A stretch of 64,000 nucleotides of DNA from Cinnamomum chago (Eukaryota > Streptophyta > Magnoliopsida > Laurales > Lauraceae), in NCBI GenBank assembly GCA_038049695.1, contig CP142456.1:42388001-42452000 (forward strand), given 5' to 3'. This document shows, piece after piece, positions 1 to 12,796 of this stretch (position 1 is the stretch's first letter; the number at the start of each line of letters is the position of its first letter). The notes under the pieces were generated by a model. That model was not told the DNA's origin and did no database searches. It saw only the letters and a program-made list of their open reading frames with translations. A program made the position numbers and the translations under genes.

Positions 1-216
1 GATCTGACATTGGGTCATAGCATGGAAGACATCAAGGTCTTAGAGATCCTAATTTGCTACAAGAAGAATTCTTGTTCAAGTTAATTATCTTCTTCTCCAT
101 TAGAGCACTACCGGGCTCCAAAGGTATAATTTACTTCTACATATGTTGTGGATTGTTTTGGTTGCTTGATTGTTTCTGGTTTCTATCTTCTAGATAGAGT
201 TTATTGTTGTACATGA
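1..216. other. Unassigned left flank
   Basis: I recognise no gene or element here. A short open stretch runs from the first base for about 28 codons before a stop and matches nothing I know. The last five bases (212-216, CATGA) are the left target-site duplication of the solo LTR that follows. The same sequence continues at 2045 once that LTR is removed. Confidence 0.5.
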
Positions 217-2039
217 TGTTAGGGATTTTGTATATTGCAATTTGATGGATGAATTATCATTTTAACATCATTTGAATTTACACACATGCATTGTTTTAAG
301 ACTTGTAAAAATATTGATTTATGCATGGTTTGATTTTAAACTTGGATGCATTCTTATTTGAAAAGAAGTTTTAGAAATCAAGCAAGCCTATGAGTTTTAA
401 ATCTTTCAAATCATTTTAGGCTTTTTATGTTTCATGGTTTTTAGCCCTCTTAGTTTGATTTAAATCATGATTCCAAGCTTGATTCAGTGGCCCAAAAGTT
501 CCCTTCAAGAAATACTTTGAAAAATACAATTTTAGGGAATTTTGGTCCCAGGCCCGGGTCGACCCGCAGTGTGGCCGGTCGACCGGGAAAGAGCCGTTGG
601 CTCCTTTTTCAAACGGTCAGTTTTATGACCGTTGAAGGCCAGGTCGACCGGGCACAGGGGCAGGTCGACCGGGGAAGAGCCGTTGGGCACTTTTTGGCTA
701 TAAATACTAGTTCATTCCTTTGCCAAAAGTTAGCAATTTTTAGGCCCTCCTTGAGATGTTTTGAGGCCAATCAAAGGGGAATGAGCCAAGGGATGAAAGG
801 GGTCATTTGGAAAGCTAAAGCTTGGTTCCATTGAGTTAAATCACTAAGTAAGCTTTACTTTCCTTAACCATCTGTTGTCATGCTTTGCTTTGTTATTGGT
901 AAATCTTTTCAAGCATGATAAACTATGTATTGTTGTGTCCTTAACATGTATATGTTTTGAATTGATTTATTATTTTGGATGCATCACCTTGATTTAATTC
1001 AAGTAGTACTTAAATTGGTATATCTAAGTAAATCATGTTAATGAAAACATCTTTGAAATTATACGTAACATGATTCCTATACTTGGTTGAATCTTTGGTT
1101 GTTGTTTTTCATCATAAGAAAATCTTTTTCAAATATAACTTATGTTTTGGATTCCATATCTTTATAAATCATATGTAACTTTGTTTTAAAGTTTCATAAC
1201 TTGCTTTGCTTTGATAGGTATATCATTTACAAGTTGATTTTATAATTACATATGATTTGTCCCCTAATTTCAATCAAATCTATTTTTATGTTTTATGCTT
1301 ATAGCATACACATATTGAGCTACATTGTTAATTTGATTGACATCCCTATGCATCACATGTTTTGTTCTTAGAATTTCACAACTTGTTTAGAATACATATG
1401 TATATCTTTTACAAGTTATGTTTAACATGTGATTATCATTCTTTCCTCAATCATAAATGTTTTTATGAGCTAAAACTTTTAAAAGCCTTTGGCATATATT
1501 TATGAGCTTTCATTTTCAAATTGATTGAGGACATCATACATACACATTGTGCATTCATCTTTGCATTCATAGTGTGTGTGTGTGTGTGTATGTATGTGTT
1601 TGAATTAGATTTTCACTTTCATATCCGCCTAATTAAGAGGCATTGTAATGAGCTATTAATTGTATCTCCATCAAGTGTATTATAGACACTACTTAGAGAG
1701 ATAACCAACCTTTTGGTTGAAGAGGTTATTGCTTAGCCTTGAAAAGCATATTGTAAAGGTTATTGCTTAGCTTATTGAAAAGCATAAATAGTGGAAATCC
1801 GGTGGGGTGTTGGATCACAAGCCGGTAGTGGATGTAGGCATTGAGGCCGAACCACTATAAATCCTTGTGTGATGGTGCATGCTTTGTGGTGATTGTTTTT
1901 ATAAGCTTCCGCATTTATTTACTTAATCACCACTTGTGACTAGTTTATTTTAAAGAAGTTAAAATTGGTCTAAATTGGTCACTAAATTGTAGCTCACCCT
2001 CTTCACCCCCCGTCTAGGGTTCGAATCCCAGGACTTTCA
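217..2039 (+). mobile_element. Solo LTR S1 (family S), 5-bp TSD CATGA
   Basis: The 1,823-bp unit starts TGTTAGGGATTTTG, ends CCCAGGACTTTCA (TG...CA) and is flanked by perfect CATGA duplications at 212-216 and 2040-2044, as expected for an LTR retrotransposon insertion reduced to one LTR. Two further copies (S2, S3) lie on the minus strand. I set the sense as plus from a TATAAATA box at 699-706. Upstream of it (545-680) is a cluster of GGTCGACC palindromes and a hairpin AACGGTCA/TGACCGTT at 612-633. Downstream are a (GT)9 run near 1572 and two copies of a ~40-bp minisatellite (about 1722-1790). No internal coding region, primer-binding site or polypurine tract is present. The superfamily of the parent element cannot be told from the LTR alone. 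Confidence 0.88.
699..706 (+). promoter_or_regulatory. TATA box of LTR S1
   Basis: TATAAATA lies about 480 bp into the LTR, just after the CpG-palindrome cluster. S3 has TATAAAG at the same relative place (complement of 22166-22172), whereas S2 has lost the motif. This position fits a U3 core promoter and sets the sense strand of the family. Confidence 0.55.
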
Positions 2040-2044
2040 CATGA

Positions 2045-3407
2045 TTGATGAAATTGAGAGATTGCATCCTGGATTTGGTTTATGGCCTTATGGGTATTTG
2101 GTCTTTGAGTCAAGTGGGTCAAAAAGTTTTGAAAACCTATCCACGAGGCCCACCTAGTTCCAACAAACCACACCTCCCACATCATGATCTCATCACAAAT
2201 GGGCCATTGATCTTCCAAATGGGGGGATTCCCATCCATCAATGGCCAATAACATATAAGAAAGGAGCTTAGAACAACAATCCATGAATAATACCATTCAA
2301 TTAACCATCTAGATACAGAAATCATGCCAAACATCCATGAAAGACAGTAATTACCAATCTAAGCTTGTTAATCAATTTAATTAGAAAATCTAAGCATGTT
2401 TACTAGCCTAATTAGGAAGAAAGCTCCTCAAATAGTTTGGGCTCCACTCCAATAGCTCTAAGATCACCCCAATAGCTGAATCTATAATATTTACACCCAT
2501 TCCCAAAGAGAGAAATGCATAAGAAAGGGAATTCTAAGAGAAAAAGTTATACTACAGGGGAATTGGAAAGATGGAATGAGGATTACGTTTACTTGGAGAG
2601 GGAAGAGAGATCTAGGAGATGAGATGAGCTCCTTAGCTTGTAGATGGCTAGATGTAGATGAGGCTTTTGCTTCTAGTAATTGGAGGGCTAAGATCTAGAG
2701 GGAGAAAACCCTAATCTCTAACTTAGAGAGAGAGAGAGAGAGATGGGAGGGAATTGTAGTGAAATGAGGGGAAGAGAGTGTAGGAAATGTTTGGAAAGCT
2801 TGTAGTAGATTTGTTTTGTAGGAATAGGTGGAATGGAAAATGTCCAAGGTGCCCTCTCTTGCTAGTGTAAGTTTAGGATAAGGATGAGGGTATTTAGAGA
2901 AGGTTTAAATGGAATGACTAAAGGGTCCTTGGTTGCTAATAGATTTAAATGATAAGGACTAGGGTAGTTTAGGTATTCACATATAATGACTAAAGGATCT
3001 TCAAATGAGTGGTTGTGAATAAAGGAGCCTATGGGCAATAAAGTTAGGTTATTTATTATGCCAAAAGTGCCCATGTGTACTTGGCTGACAATAAAGGAGG
3101 CCAGGGTCATTTAAGGTATTAGGATTTCCAAAAAGGATGGAAAATGTGTGGTGGGAAAGACTAGAGTGCCCTCATATAATTAATGGGCTAATGGGTTAGG
3201 CCATGGGTAGTTGGGTCATTCTAAGATTAATTACACAACTCTCTAAGAGAAACCCATCTATAATTAGGATTACAACTAAGGCCTCTAATTGGCTAATTAA
3301 TTCTAGGGAATCCACTATTAATCTCACAAGGGTCTTAATCCTAAACTACGCTTAATTAATGGAAATTACTAACTACTCAATGTAATCACCTATTAAAGAG
3401 GATAACC
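2045..3407. other. Unassigned stretch between solo LTRs S1 and S2
   Basis: I see no gene here. The stretch is AT-rich with a (GA)n microsatellite at about 2725-2742. It continues at 5256 after S2 is removed. It may be an old LTR or an untranslated part of a decayed element, but I cannot show termini. The open frames at 2003-2296 and 2862-3110 on the minus strand have no recognisable content. Confidence 0.4.
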
Positions 3408-5255
3408 TGAAAGTCCTGGGATCCTAACCCGAGAGGGGGGGGGGGGTTGAATAGGGTGTGCTACAACTATGACCAATTTAGACCAATTTTAATTCTTAAC
3501 ATAAACTAGTCACATGTGATGATTAACCAAACAATATGCGGAAGCTAATATAAACAATCACCACAAAAGCAAGCACCACAACACAAAGGTTTATAGTGGT
3601 TCGGCCTCAATGCCTACGTCCACTACCGGTTTGTGATCCAATCACCCCACCGGATTTCCACTATTTATGCTTTTTACTAGGCTAAGCAATAACCCTTACA
3701 ATGTTGTTTTTCTAGGCTAAACAACAACCTCTCAATGTGCTTTTCTAGGCTAAGCAATAACCTTTACAAGATGCTTTTCTAGGCTAAGCAATAACCTTTA
3801 CACAATTCTTTTCTTAGGCTAAGCAATAACCTTTACAAATAAAGATTTCTCTAAGAAGGTGTCTTCACAAAAGAACACTCTAAGAGATACAATTAAAGCT
3901 CAATGAATTAGCCTCTAAAATAGGCGGATATGAAAGTGAATAACAAACTCACACAAACACTAAATGAATGCAAATGTGTATGCTCATGATGTGTGTGTGT
4001 GATAACTTCAATCAAGTTTAAAAAGAAGGCTCAATCAACTATATGCTTAAAGCATTTCAAAGTCTAAGGCACATAAAAGATTTGATTGAAGTCTAATGCA
4101 AATCACATGTATGATAAACAACTTGTTAATGATATGAAAATCAAAGATTCACAAGTTGTATGGAAATGACTAACTTAGTATATGTGATGCATGTGCAATG
4201 TTGTTTTCAAAACAAGATAAATTTAACTAAGGTTTAAATGAATGAAAACAACAAAAGTTGTTTCAACCAAGTAAATGAATCATGCTAGAAAAGAAATCAA
4301 AGATTTAGGCTAAGCATGATTAAGGAAGATTTTAAAACAACTTGGATTGAAAACAAAGTGAAGAATCCAATCTTAATTAGATCAAAGATTAAGAGAAGAA
4401 TGGATTCATCACATCATAGTTATCATGCACAAAATCTTTTACCAATAACTTAAACAAAGCATGTAAACTATGATTAAGAGAGGTAGAGCTTACTTAGAGA
4501 TTTAACTTCATTAATCCAAGCTTTAGCTCTCCAAATGACTCTTTGGTCTCTCTTAGTTCATCCCCTTTTCTTTGTCTCAAAGCTCCTCAAAAGAGTCTTC
4601 AAAATCCCAACTTTTGGCAAAGGAAAGAACTCATATTGGGCTATTTTGGGATAAGAAGACAAAGAAAGGAAATCATTTTTTGGGCCATTAAATCAAGCCA
4701 AAATAGCCCAACGGCTAGTCCCCGGTCGACCTGGTAACAGTGCCCGGTCGACCTGGTTATAAACGGTCGAAAAAGTGACCGTTGGAAGAGCAACGGCTCT
4801 TTGCCCCAGTCAACCTGCACAGTGTGGCCGGTCGACCGGGTCCCCTGGGCCGGTCGACCGGCCACATGGCAGATTGACCCCCTGGGACCAAAATTCCTAA
4901 CTTTTTGCATATTTGAAGGTTTTTCTTGGAGGGGATTTTTGGGCCATTAAATCAAGCTTGGAAACATGTTTTAAATCAAACTAAGATGTTTAAAAACATG
5001 AAACACAAAAAGCCTAAAAAGATTCGAAACTTTAAAACCAATGGCTTGCTTGATTTGATAAAACTCTTTTCTAAAACAAATTGCATCCAAGTATAAAAAC
5101 AAAACATGCATAAAACATGATTTCTAAAAGACTTAAAACCAATGCATGTGAAAATCAAGATTTCAAGATTTTCTAAATCAATGCAAGTGTGTGTAAATCA
5201 AATGATGCTAATATGAAAATGCATCTATCAAATTGCAAATACAAAATCCCTAACA
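3408..5255 (-). mobile_element. Solo LTR S2 (family S), 5-bp TSD TAACC
   Basis: The 1,848-bp unit runs from TGAAAGTCCT to ATCCCTAACA and is flanked by perfect TAACC duplications (3403-3407 and 5256-5260). It is the reverse complement of S1 in overall order. On the plus strand it opens with a 12-G run (3435-3446) followed by TGAATAGGGTG. It carries five copies of a ~35-bp minisatellite with core AGGCTAAGCAATAACC (about 3668-3838), and GGTCGACC palindromes at about 4720-4865 with an AACGGTC/GACCGTT hairpin. No internal region remains. Confidence 0.9.
3668..3838. repeat. Minisatellite inside LTR S2, five ~35-bp units
   Basis: Five tandem units share the core AGGCTAAGCAATAACC followed by a variable TTTACAA-like spacer and a TGCTTTTCT-like start. 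S3 has a matching array of five units at about 21374-21546; S1 has only two (about 1722-1790). Copy number therefore varies between LTRs of one family. Confidence 0.75.
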
Positions 5256-6210
5256 TAACCTAGGGTCGACTTGGTCAAATTGGGTCCCACTAGGTATTTC
5301 TAGGAACAGGTCCTTACATCATGTATCAAATGTGAATAAAGACAGGTGATTATAAGAAGACAAATAAGTCTACACTAACATACAAGAATCAAATAATGAC
5401 ACATCAACAGTAAATTCTAAGTCCTAACAAATTGGCATTATCCACATAGGCGACATTCTCTCAGGAAGGTTGTAACTGGGACGAGAGCACGCATATATAA
5501 TAATAATTAGATCACCGGTGCTTGGGATTCCATGAGGGAATTTAATATCATAGCATGACCACTATACGGATAACAGATTGGTACTTGGAAGACATAGTTA
5601 CTCCCATGCAGGGACTATGTTGCAATTGGCCAAAATAGATAAATATAGTCCATATCTCGTCGCGCCCAATTGCAATAGGACCAAAGCTACTGGATACGTA
5701 TTTCTGATGGGTAATAAATAACTACTCAGAAATAGACTTAGCTTAGAACAGTTTCTCAATCTTAACAGATCGGATAAAGAAACATGATACAAATTACAGA
5801 TACACAAGGCACAGGGATGCATGTACTAGCCATGCAAATTCAAATACAGGTACAATTAATGCATGATGAATGGTTGTTATGGAAAACACAACAATTACCA
5901 ATCCTGTGGTCTAGCTTGCCTAAAATCATTACTGATCAATATTATGTTGCTTTAAGATTCCTATTATTGGCGTTACCGAGGTTAACTCAATGAGGAGAAC
6001 CCTAAAATAACACCTTTTTTTATTTAGCATTACTATACATGATTTTTAAGGCAATCGGTAGGTGTATGTTAGCTCAAAGCATCTCCTATTATGGTCACAC
6101 AATGAATTAAGGATGATTAAATGTTATAGGGTATCATTCCAAGCTAGAAATTTAGGTATGAAATTTCCTGGAGAATTAGGTGTTTAACAGTTAGCCGTGG
6201 GATGACGTAC
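5256..6210. other. Unassigned stretch right of S2
   Basis: This continues the sequence broken by S2. I find no reading frame, LTR terminus or repeat that I recognise. It ends where similarity to LTR family B begins (about 6211-6215), without any target-site duplication, so the join looks like a deletion or rearrangement boundary. Confidence 0.4.
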
Positions 6211-8496
6211 AACTAATTCGATTAGTGTGTGATTAGTCCTAAGTGGGTTTAGTTACCGTTGGGTTATAAATAATTAGTTTTAGTTCAGGACATAGCTTTG
6301 GGAATTTTGAGAATGTTTAGTGTTAGTCAGACACGCTCAGGAAGGCCTGAGTGCATGTGTAAACTTGGGAGGATTGTTTTGATTTTCATTTTAATTAAGA
6401 TTTTTATTTAATTAGAATAGTTTTATTATTCGTTACAACTTTCATTTTTGACCCGTTCGTGTTTGAAGCCCAGAAATCCTAGTTTTGGCCCAAAAGGGTA
6501 AAAATTTTCATTTATACCTAAATCTGAATACAAATCTTGAAATCTCAAAACCATGTCAAAATTATACTTTTTGGAAACTAGATTTTTCGAGGATCATTTT
6601 ATCCTTCTTCGTTGACTTCATCTGAGGCCCGTAAGATCGTGTTTTAACAATCTCTAGTTCCAGACATATGGGGCCCACAACCCAACCACTTAAGTCTTCT
6701 CCTTCTCCTTTCTCATTCACTTTTCCCAAATACTGCAACTTTTCAAGACCTAGGGTTGAGAAGCCTTTTCTTTTCTCTTCACCTTCTTCCTCTTGAATGC
6801 TCAAGCTAAAGACCTTCAAATGAAATTCCAAGACCATCATCTTCTTCCTCTTCTTCCAAGCTTTCCATGGGTACAAATTTCTTGAAGTTTCCAGCTAGAA
6901 AACCTCTCCATTTTCTTCATCTCTTCTTGTTTGGGCATCTCTAGGTAAGAACTCCAACCCATCTCTTCAATGGAGTCTTTTCTACTCCTAAAGAGCTTGT
7001 TTTTCTAACATGCAACACCTATTTTGAAATGGGTTCTTGTTTTCATATTTGAATGGGTTTTGAATGGTTTTCCATGGGGTTTTTGTGGTGTTTGGCTTAG
7101 CTCTTGGGTAGGAGTGCTTGAAGAAGTGTTTGCTTGGCATTTGGGAAAAAAGGTAAGTAATCTCTATAGGTTGAATGTTGTATGTGTTTGAGGATTTCAT
7201 TGTTACTCTTGAGAAATTTCATATAACTTGTTGTGTTTTCTTTAGATTCTTCGTATGAGATCTTTAATCAAGTATATGCATTAATGTCAAGTGTTTTTCC
7301 AAACTACTAGATTTCTATTTGGCTTTAAGCTCTTGTTTCATTATGATATTTGAATTTGTTTGATGGAGATTGAATGTTTAGATTTTTGGGATTGAATGAT
7401 ATGGAAATGTGAAAATGAACCCTTGGAGAGCATGAAGGCTCAGGGAAGTGCAGGTGCTTAGTTGTGAGAAGAAGGAGAGAAAAATTGTGGAAATCTCACT
7501 TGAAACGCACTGCCTGACAACCAACCAAACTTTGTCGGTCCCTTTTCCAGAATGCTACATTTTTCCTGACATGGATTCAAGCGGTCAGTCGTCGGTCAGC
7601 TGATGGCTAGCCGACACTCCCCATCTCGGCTAGTCAACAGGTGACCGACATGCTGACCGAATTAGCAAAATGACTTGTTTTTGAAGGATTTTCTGTAAGA
7701 GTGAGAACTAGAATATGTTTAGGGATCTTTAGCCTGATATTGTGTACTTGAAAATCTGAAATGTCTTTTAACTTTGGGGGCACCAATTCTCCTTTAAATT
7801 CCAACATTGTGGTTTCAATTACACAAGGGTCAACCAAAGGTCCTCACATATGCTTGATAGAACTTGTTTTCTAACTTTAGTTTTGATACAATAAGTACAT
7901 CGTGTACTCGTTTTGAATTCCAACTAAAAGCTCGTTTGAAGATTGATTTCAAGTATTAAAAAGGGGATCACTTCTTAAGTCCGTATGCAAATATTTATGC
8001 TTTTTGCAAGTCGTGCCTTGTTTTGTTTTGATAAGTGATTTTCCCCCATTTTATCTCAACGTGTTTAGACTGTATTTCGTGTGTTTTATGCATTCATGAA
8101 TTCAAGTGAACACCACTGAGCTTGGACTGCCCCTTCAGTCTGATCCACTGTTCGGGGTTCCTTAAACATGTGGACTATCTGCAGATTATGAACATATTGG
8201 CCATTGTTGGCCTCTTATGGGTTGTAACAAAACTTAACTTACTTTTGTGTTAACCTTCAAAAACTTGAACTTATGATGGGAATGTCAGGTTATGAATCCT
8301 TCTTCTGATATCTTGGTCTTGATGCTATTTTATTATTGCACTTGAAGTTTTATGTGTGCTTATCTTGATGTGATTTGCTACACGCTTCCGCAAACTTGAT
8401 CGTTTGAGCTAGATTCTGCGTGTCTCGGGAATCCTCACCACGGGAACCTATGGGAAAACATGTCTCGGTCCCGGGCCTCGGTCTGGGGTCGTGACA
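6211..8496 (+). mobile_element. Solo LTR B1 (family B), 5'-truncated and internally deleted
   Basis: It matches the LTR at 12797-15583 from AATTCGATTAGTGTG (about 6215) to the end GGGGTCGTGACA (8496), but the first ~30 bases of the family are replaced by unrelated sequence. Relative to B2, about 540 bp near the 3' end are missing (join near 8205), which removes the acidic mini-ORF seen in B2 and B3. The palindrome cluster of the family lies at about 7560-7660 and here uses GTCGGT/ACCGAC and GCTAGC cores. At 8497 the LTR of chromovirus A continues, so B1 had inserted into that LTR. The left duplication was lost with the truncation. Confidence 0.78.
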
Positions 8497-10181
8497 CTCT
8501 ACATGTTTTAACGGAGTGCAAGTGGAAATTGGATCATTAATCCTTCTAGGGAAATCCCTTGGTGTACAATCATGTTTAACATTGTTCAATTCAATTCTTT
8601 ATGCATTCCATTACACCTTGCGTAATACACGAATACCTAGAGAACCCATCGAAGCTCACCAAGCCACGTGCTACGATTTAATCCCCATTAATAGTCAGGT
8701 GATAGTAAATTCATGGTTTCCAACATCTAAGGACCAAACCTAAGTTACTGGTCTCATTTCCAATAAAACATAAACTAAATAAACAGTCTGAGTATTTACA
8801 TCACTTTCGAACCTCCGATTGTGATGAAATCAAAACCATTGGATTCTACGTCTCGAGAGCTTTCCGACGATATATAGAACTCCAAATTCTGATGAACGAA
8901 TCAAAAGTTATGGGAGTTCCAAGTACTCCTTTTTAATCGCCCTGTAGGTTCCTGCCGTCTAGACGCCCAAAACCCGGCGCCCGGACGCCCGGAGGCAGTG
9001 CGGACACCTTGAGCTTCTGCCTTCTGGCGTCCGGACGCCAAAACCCCAGTGTCCAGACACCCGGAGGCAGAAACCTCCCTGGATTCCCCTATTTGCTGGT
9101 TTTCTGACCTCCTTCCTTCCAAACCATTACCCGCTAATTTCAAACATTTTCAAAGGTTGTAACCTGCACAAAACTGAGCCACCATGCTCTCCCAATCATC
9201 AAATTCATCATTCCACACCCATTCTAATAATTTAAAAGATCAAAAAGGGGTTACCAATTACAAATTAAACCAACCCATATCCCAAACCCAATCTAACATG
9301 TCAATCCCAAATCAATATCAAACCAGGCTTGGAATTAGGGAAAACTAATAAGGAAATCATTGCAATCAATAGAGAAACATACACACATGCCAAATTATAA
9401 ATTGCAAATATACTTGCCTCAACCAAGAAGAAGATTGGAAATTGGGAAAAGCTTGAGAATGAGCTTTCTATCACGAAAACCACAATCTGCCCCGCTCAAG
9501 CAATCTAGAACGCCAAGAAGGAGAAAGAAAGGAAAAAGATTAAGAAGAACCTAAATCTAACCAAAAGATAAAAATGATTGAAAGGATGAAGGTGAGGGAA
9601 ATATTACCAAACTAGGATCAATGGAAAGAGAAGATCAAGAGGAAGAAGATGTGCGGTCCGGAACACGGAGGTGATCTCTCCAGGTTAGAGTTCTGGAGGT
9701 TAAGAAGAAGAATAAGAAGAAGAAACTGTTGTAGCTTTCGTTGCAGAGATTGGGAATGAAACGATTGGGGTTAATCTCTGTTTAAGAAGAGAGGGAAGGG
9801 AAAAAGACTGATTTACCTTTAAGTGAGTCCGGTGAAGGAATGGACCACTTGAAAGGTTTCTGATCCTCGGATTGCGACGAGCCGTGAGACAAAAATGATC
9901 AGCGCGACGAGAACTTTCCAATGAACCCAAAAATCACGGCGTTTGGAATTTCCGGAAAAACACCCAATTTTCCCTAAATTGCAAACTACCCTCTGCTAGG
10001 GTCAAACGCACTTGCAGTCGCACGAAACTTCGCAGACACTAATTAACAGTAGACGGAACTCGTTCATGATCTAAACCCACTTAAATATCTAAAATACGAA
10101 TAATTATAATAGGAACAAAATAAACGGGTCAATGGGCCTACTATTGGGCTCAATTGACCCAGTAAGGTCCATGACCTTACA
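8497..10181 (-). mobile_element. 3' LTR of chromovirus A (partial)
   Basis: This aligns with about 17830-19513, the right part of the shared LTR, and ends GACCTTACA next to a pyrimidine-rich stretch (polypurine tract on the minus strand), so it is the 3' LTR of minus-strand element A. Its outer part is missing beyond the B1 insertion. Similarity to the other LTR is uneven: about 9170-9447 differs at only two positions by my hand alignment, whereas about 8760-8940 differs at roughly one position in eight. A palindrome cluster with GCGTCCGGACGCC cores lies at 8940-9075. Confidence 0.82.
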
Positions 10182-10193
10182 TCTCTCACACCT
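10182..10193 (-). promoter_or_regulatory. Polypurine tract of chromovirus A
   Basis: On the minus strand the purine-rich AGGTGTGAGAGA directly abuts the TGTAAGGTC start of the 3' LTR. This is where plus-strand DNA synthesis would be primed in an active element. The A2 copy has a similar but weaker tract at 19514-19525. Confidence 0.6.
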
Positions 10194-10214
10194 AAAAAGA
10201 ACATTTGATCCCCC

Positions 10215-11290
10215 AAATGCCTAAACATACCTCATCCGGAAAAAGATGAGGGCACGCCTTCTGGATCTGGTCCTTTAGCTCCCACGTAGCTTCCTCTGCA
10301 CTATGGTGCACCCACTGAATGATCTTAGTACGTAGCACTGTCTCCTTTGTGTCGATGATCTGCACTGGCCGCTATACATATGTCAAATTTGCTTGTAGCT
10401 GAAGTGGCTCGTGCTGCAACACGTGGGTAGGATCTGGAATATACTTCCGAAGCATTGAGACATGAAAATCGTCATGCACACTGGCAAACTTTGGCGGTAA
10501 CGCCAAACGATAGGCCACGTCTCCAATCCCGCTCTTGATTTCAAAAGGTCCGACAAACCTCTTGGCAAGCTTCCCTTTCTGCCCGAATCGGAAAACACCT
10601 CGCATCGGAGAGACGAAACCACCAAATCCCCCACTTGGAATTCTAAAGGTCTCCACCTCTTATCTGCATAACTCTTCTGACGATCCCGAGACTCCTTCAT
10701 TCTTATCTGAACAATCCTAACTTTCTCACTGGAATCAGAAATCTCTGAGGGGCCATGAAAGCTCTGAACTCCTACTTCCTCTCAACATGCCGAAGTCCTG
10801 CATCTCTGTTCGTACAATGCCTTAAATGGTGCCATACCAATACTTGAATGATAGCTGTTATTGTAGGCAAACTCATATAGAGGTAAACTTTCATCCCAAC
10901 TCTCCTTAAAATCCAAAACACATGCTCTGAGGAGATCTTCTAAAGTCTGAATGGTACGCTCTGACTGTCCATCTGTCTGAGGGTGGTAAGCTGTACTAAA
11001 CTTCAACTGAGTACCCATAGATGACTGAAAAGTAGACCAAAACCGAGAGACAAACTTAGTGTCTCAATCGGATACTATGGACTTAGGCACTCCATGCAAC
11101 TTGACTAGATTGTCCCTGTACATCTTGGTTATCTTATCCATAAACTGACCGGTTTTAAATGGTAGGAAATGTGTTAACTTAGTCAACCTATCTACAATCA
11201 CCCAAATAACACCGTTTCCCTTCCTGGTGTTTGGCAACCCTGACACAAAATCCATAGTGATATTCTCCCATTTCTACCGTGGAATGTCTA
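10215..11290 (-). pseudogene. Integrase and chromodomain region of chromovirus A (broken)
   Basis: Integrase inserts the DNA copy into the genome; the C-terminal chromodomain of chromoviruses is thought to guide targeting to chromatin. On the minus strand, the core starts with MDFVSGLPNT (first catalytic Asp) at about 11255 and continues through KLHGVPKSIVSD (second Asp). The usual Arg codon after that Asp is a stop (CGA to TGA); the A2 copy keeps Arg there. [12 protein letters not shown] holds the catalytic Glu. The frame then shifts between about 10780 and 10650, and the GPFEI...DVAYRL region and VFHVSMLRKYIPDP-like motif lead to a chromodomain cut by a stop near 10372. The closest intact-looking relative in the window is A2 (19545-20897). 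Not functional. Confidence 0.85.
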
Positions 11291-11519
11291 ATGGGTGAAG
11301 CAAACCAGGAGGCTTCTTGTGCTCTGCTTTAATCTGTTGGCATGTCATACACTTGGAAACGAATTCTGCAATCTCTTTCTTCATTTTCACCCACCAATAG
11401 TGATTCTTCAAATGTTGATACATCTTGGTGCTACCCGAATGAATAGAATACCTGGTGTGGTGGCATTTGTCATCAGCTCAGACTTGATATCTTGAACATC
11501 TGGCACACACAACCTATCC

Positions 11520-12796
11520 TTGCAGTATAGAACTCCATTAATCAATCTGAATTCTGGCTTTTCATCAACATGCTCAATGATTCTCTACAGCTCTGGATCG
11601 TCCTTTTGGGCTACCTTGATCCTGTTAACTATCTCTGGCTCCCAAACTCCCATAGTAGCAACTAGGACTTTCTCTTTGACTGACCATACTTCCACATCCA
11701 TATCTCTGAACTGCTCCATCCTTCTCCATTCAGGCATCACACATCCACTGAATGTTGCCTTCCTACTAAGAGCATCTGCTACTACATTCACCTTTCCTGT
11801 ATGGTACTTGATTGGAAAATCAAAGTCCTTTATGTACTCCATCCATCTCCACTGTCTATTATTCAGTTCACTCTGTGTAAACAGGTATTGCAGACTCTTA
11901 TGATCTGTATGCATCTCAAATCTTTCTCCATACAAATAATGCCTCCACAACTTCTATGCAAAAACTACTGCTGCTAGCTCTAAGTCATGTGTGGCATACT
12001 TTGTTCTCATGGTCCTTCAATTGTCTTGATCCATAGGCTATCACCTTGTCATTCTGCATGAGAACACAACCCAAACCAATCCCTGATGCATCTGTATAAA
12101 CCACAAATCCTCCACTTTCTGAGGGTAAAGCAAGTATGGGTGCTGTGGTCAACCAGGTCTACAACTCTTGAAAACTCTTCTCACATTCTTCTGTCAACAC
12201 AAACAAGATATCCTTCATTGTCAACTTAGTGAGTGGAGATGTTATGGTAGAAAACCATTTCATGAACCTCCTGTAGTAACCTTCAAGTCCAAGAAAACTG
12301 CGAATCTCCGCTACATTCCGTGGACTACCCCAATTAAGAATTGTTGCTACCTTCTTAGGGTCCACTATCAGTCCATCCTTAGAAATAATATGGCCCAAAA
12401 ATGCCACTTGGTCCAACCAAAACTCACATTTGCTCAACTTAGCATACAACTGGTTATCCTTCAGAAGCTGCAACGATGTTCTCAAATGATGCTCATGCTT
12501 CTCCTTAGTCTTCTAATATACCAACACATCATCTTTGAAGACGAACACAAACTAATCCAGAAAAGGGGTAAACATCTTATTCATCAATGCCATAAAATTT
12601 GCTGGTGCGTTCGTTAACTCGAAAGGCATCACAAGAAACTCAAAATGGCCATATCTTGTCCGGAATGCAGTCTCAGGAACATCCTCCTTCCTGACTCGTA
12701 GTTGGTGATAACCGAAACGCATATCTATCTTCAAAAAGAATTCAGCTCCCTGCAACTGATCGAATAACTCATCAATCCTCGGTAGCGGGTACTTGT
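11520..12796 (-). pseudogene. RNase H and C-terminal half of reverse transcriptase, chromovirus A
   Basis: On the minus strand the reverse transcriptase resumes after insertion B2 with [20 protein letters not shown] and [15 protein letters not shown] (catalytic Asp). The polymerase box reads FKDDVLVY instead of the usual F-I-D-D-type motif and is flanked by in-frame stops (about 12515-12550). [17 protein letters not shown] and [12 protein letters not shown] follow. RNase H is seen at 11950-11585 with [14 protein letters not shown] and a DALSR tail. Stops and at least two frameshifts separate these blocks. In the A2 copy only the RNase H end and integrase survive. Not functional. Confidence 0.88.

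Noticed and set aside
487..834. 115-codon plus-strand frame in LTR S1
   Set aside because: It runs through the CpG-palindrome cluster and is not kept in S2 or S3, so it is a chance frame.
6181..6210. TGTTTAACAG as the true start of LTR B1
   Set aside because: It begins with TG, but the next ~30 bases do not match the family start and the flank TTAGG has no partner at 8497.
12168..12617. 149-codon plus-strand frame
   Set aside because: It is the reverse strand of the chromovirus A reverse transcriptase, which has clear motifs on the minus strand.
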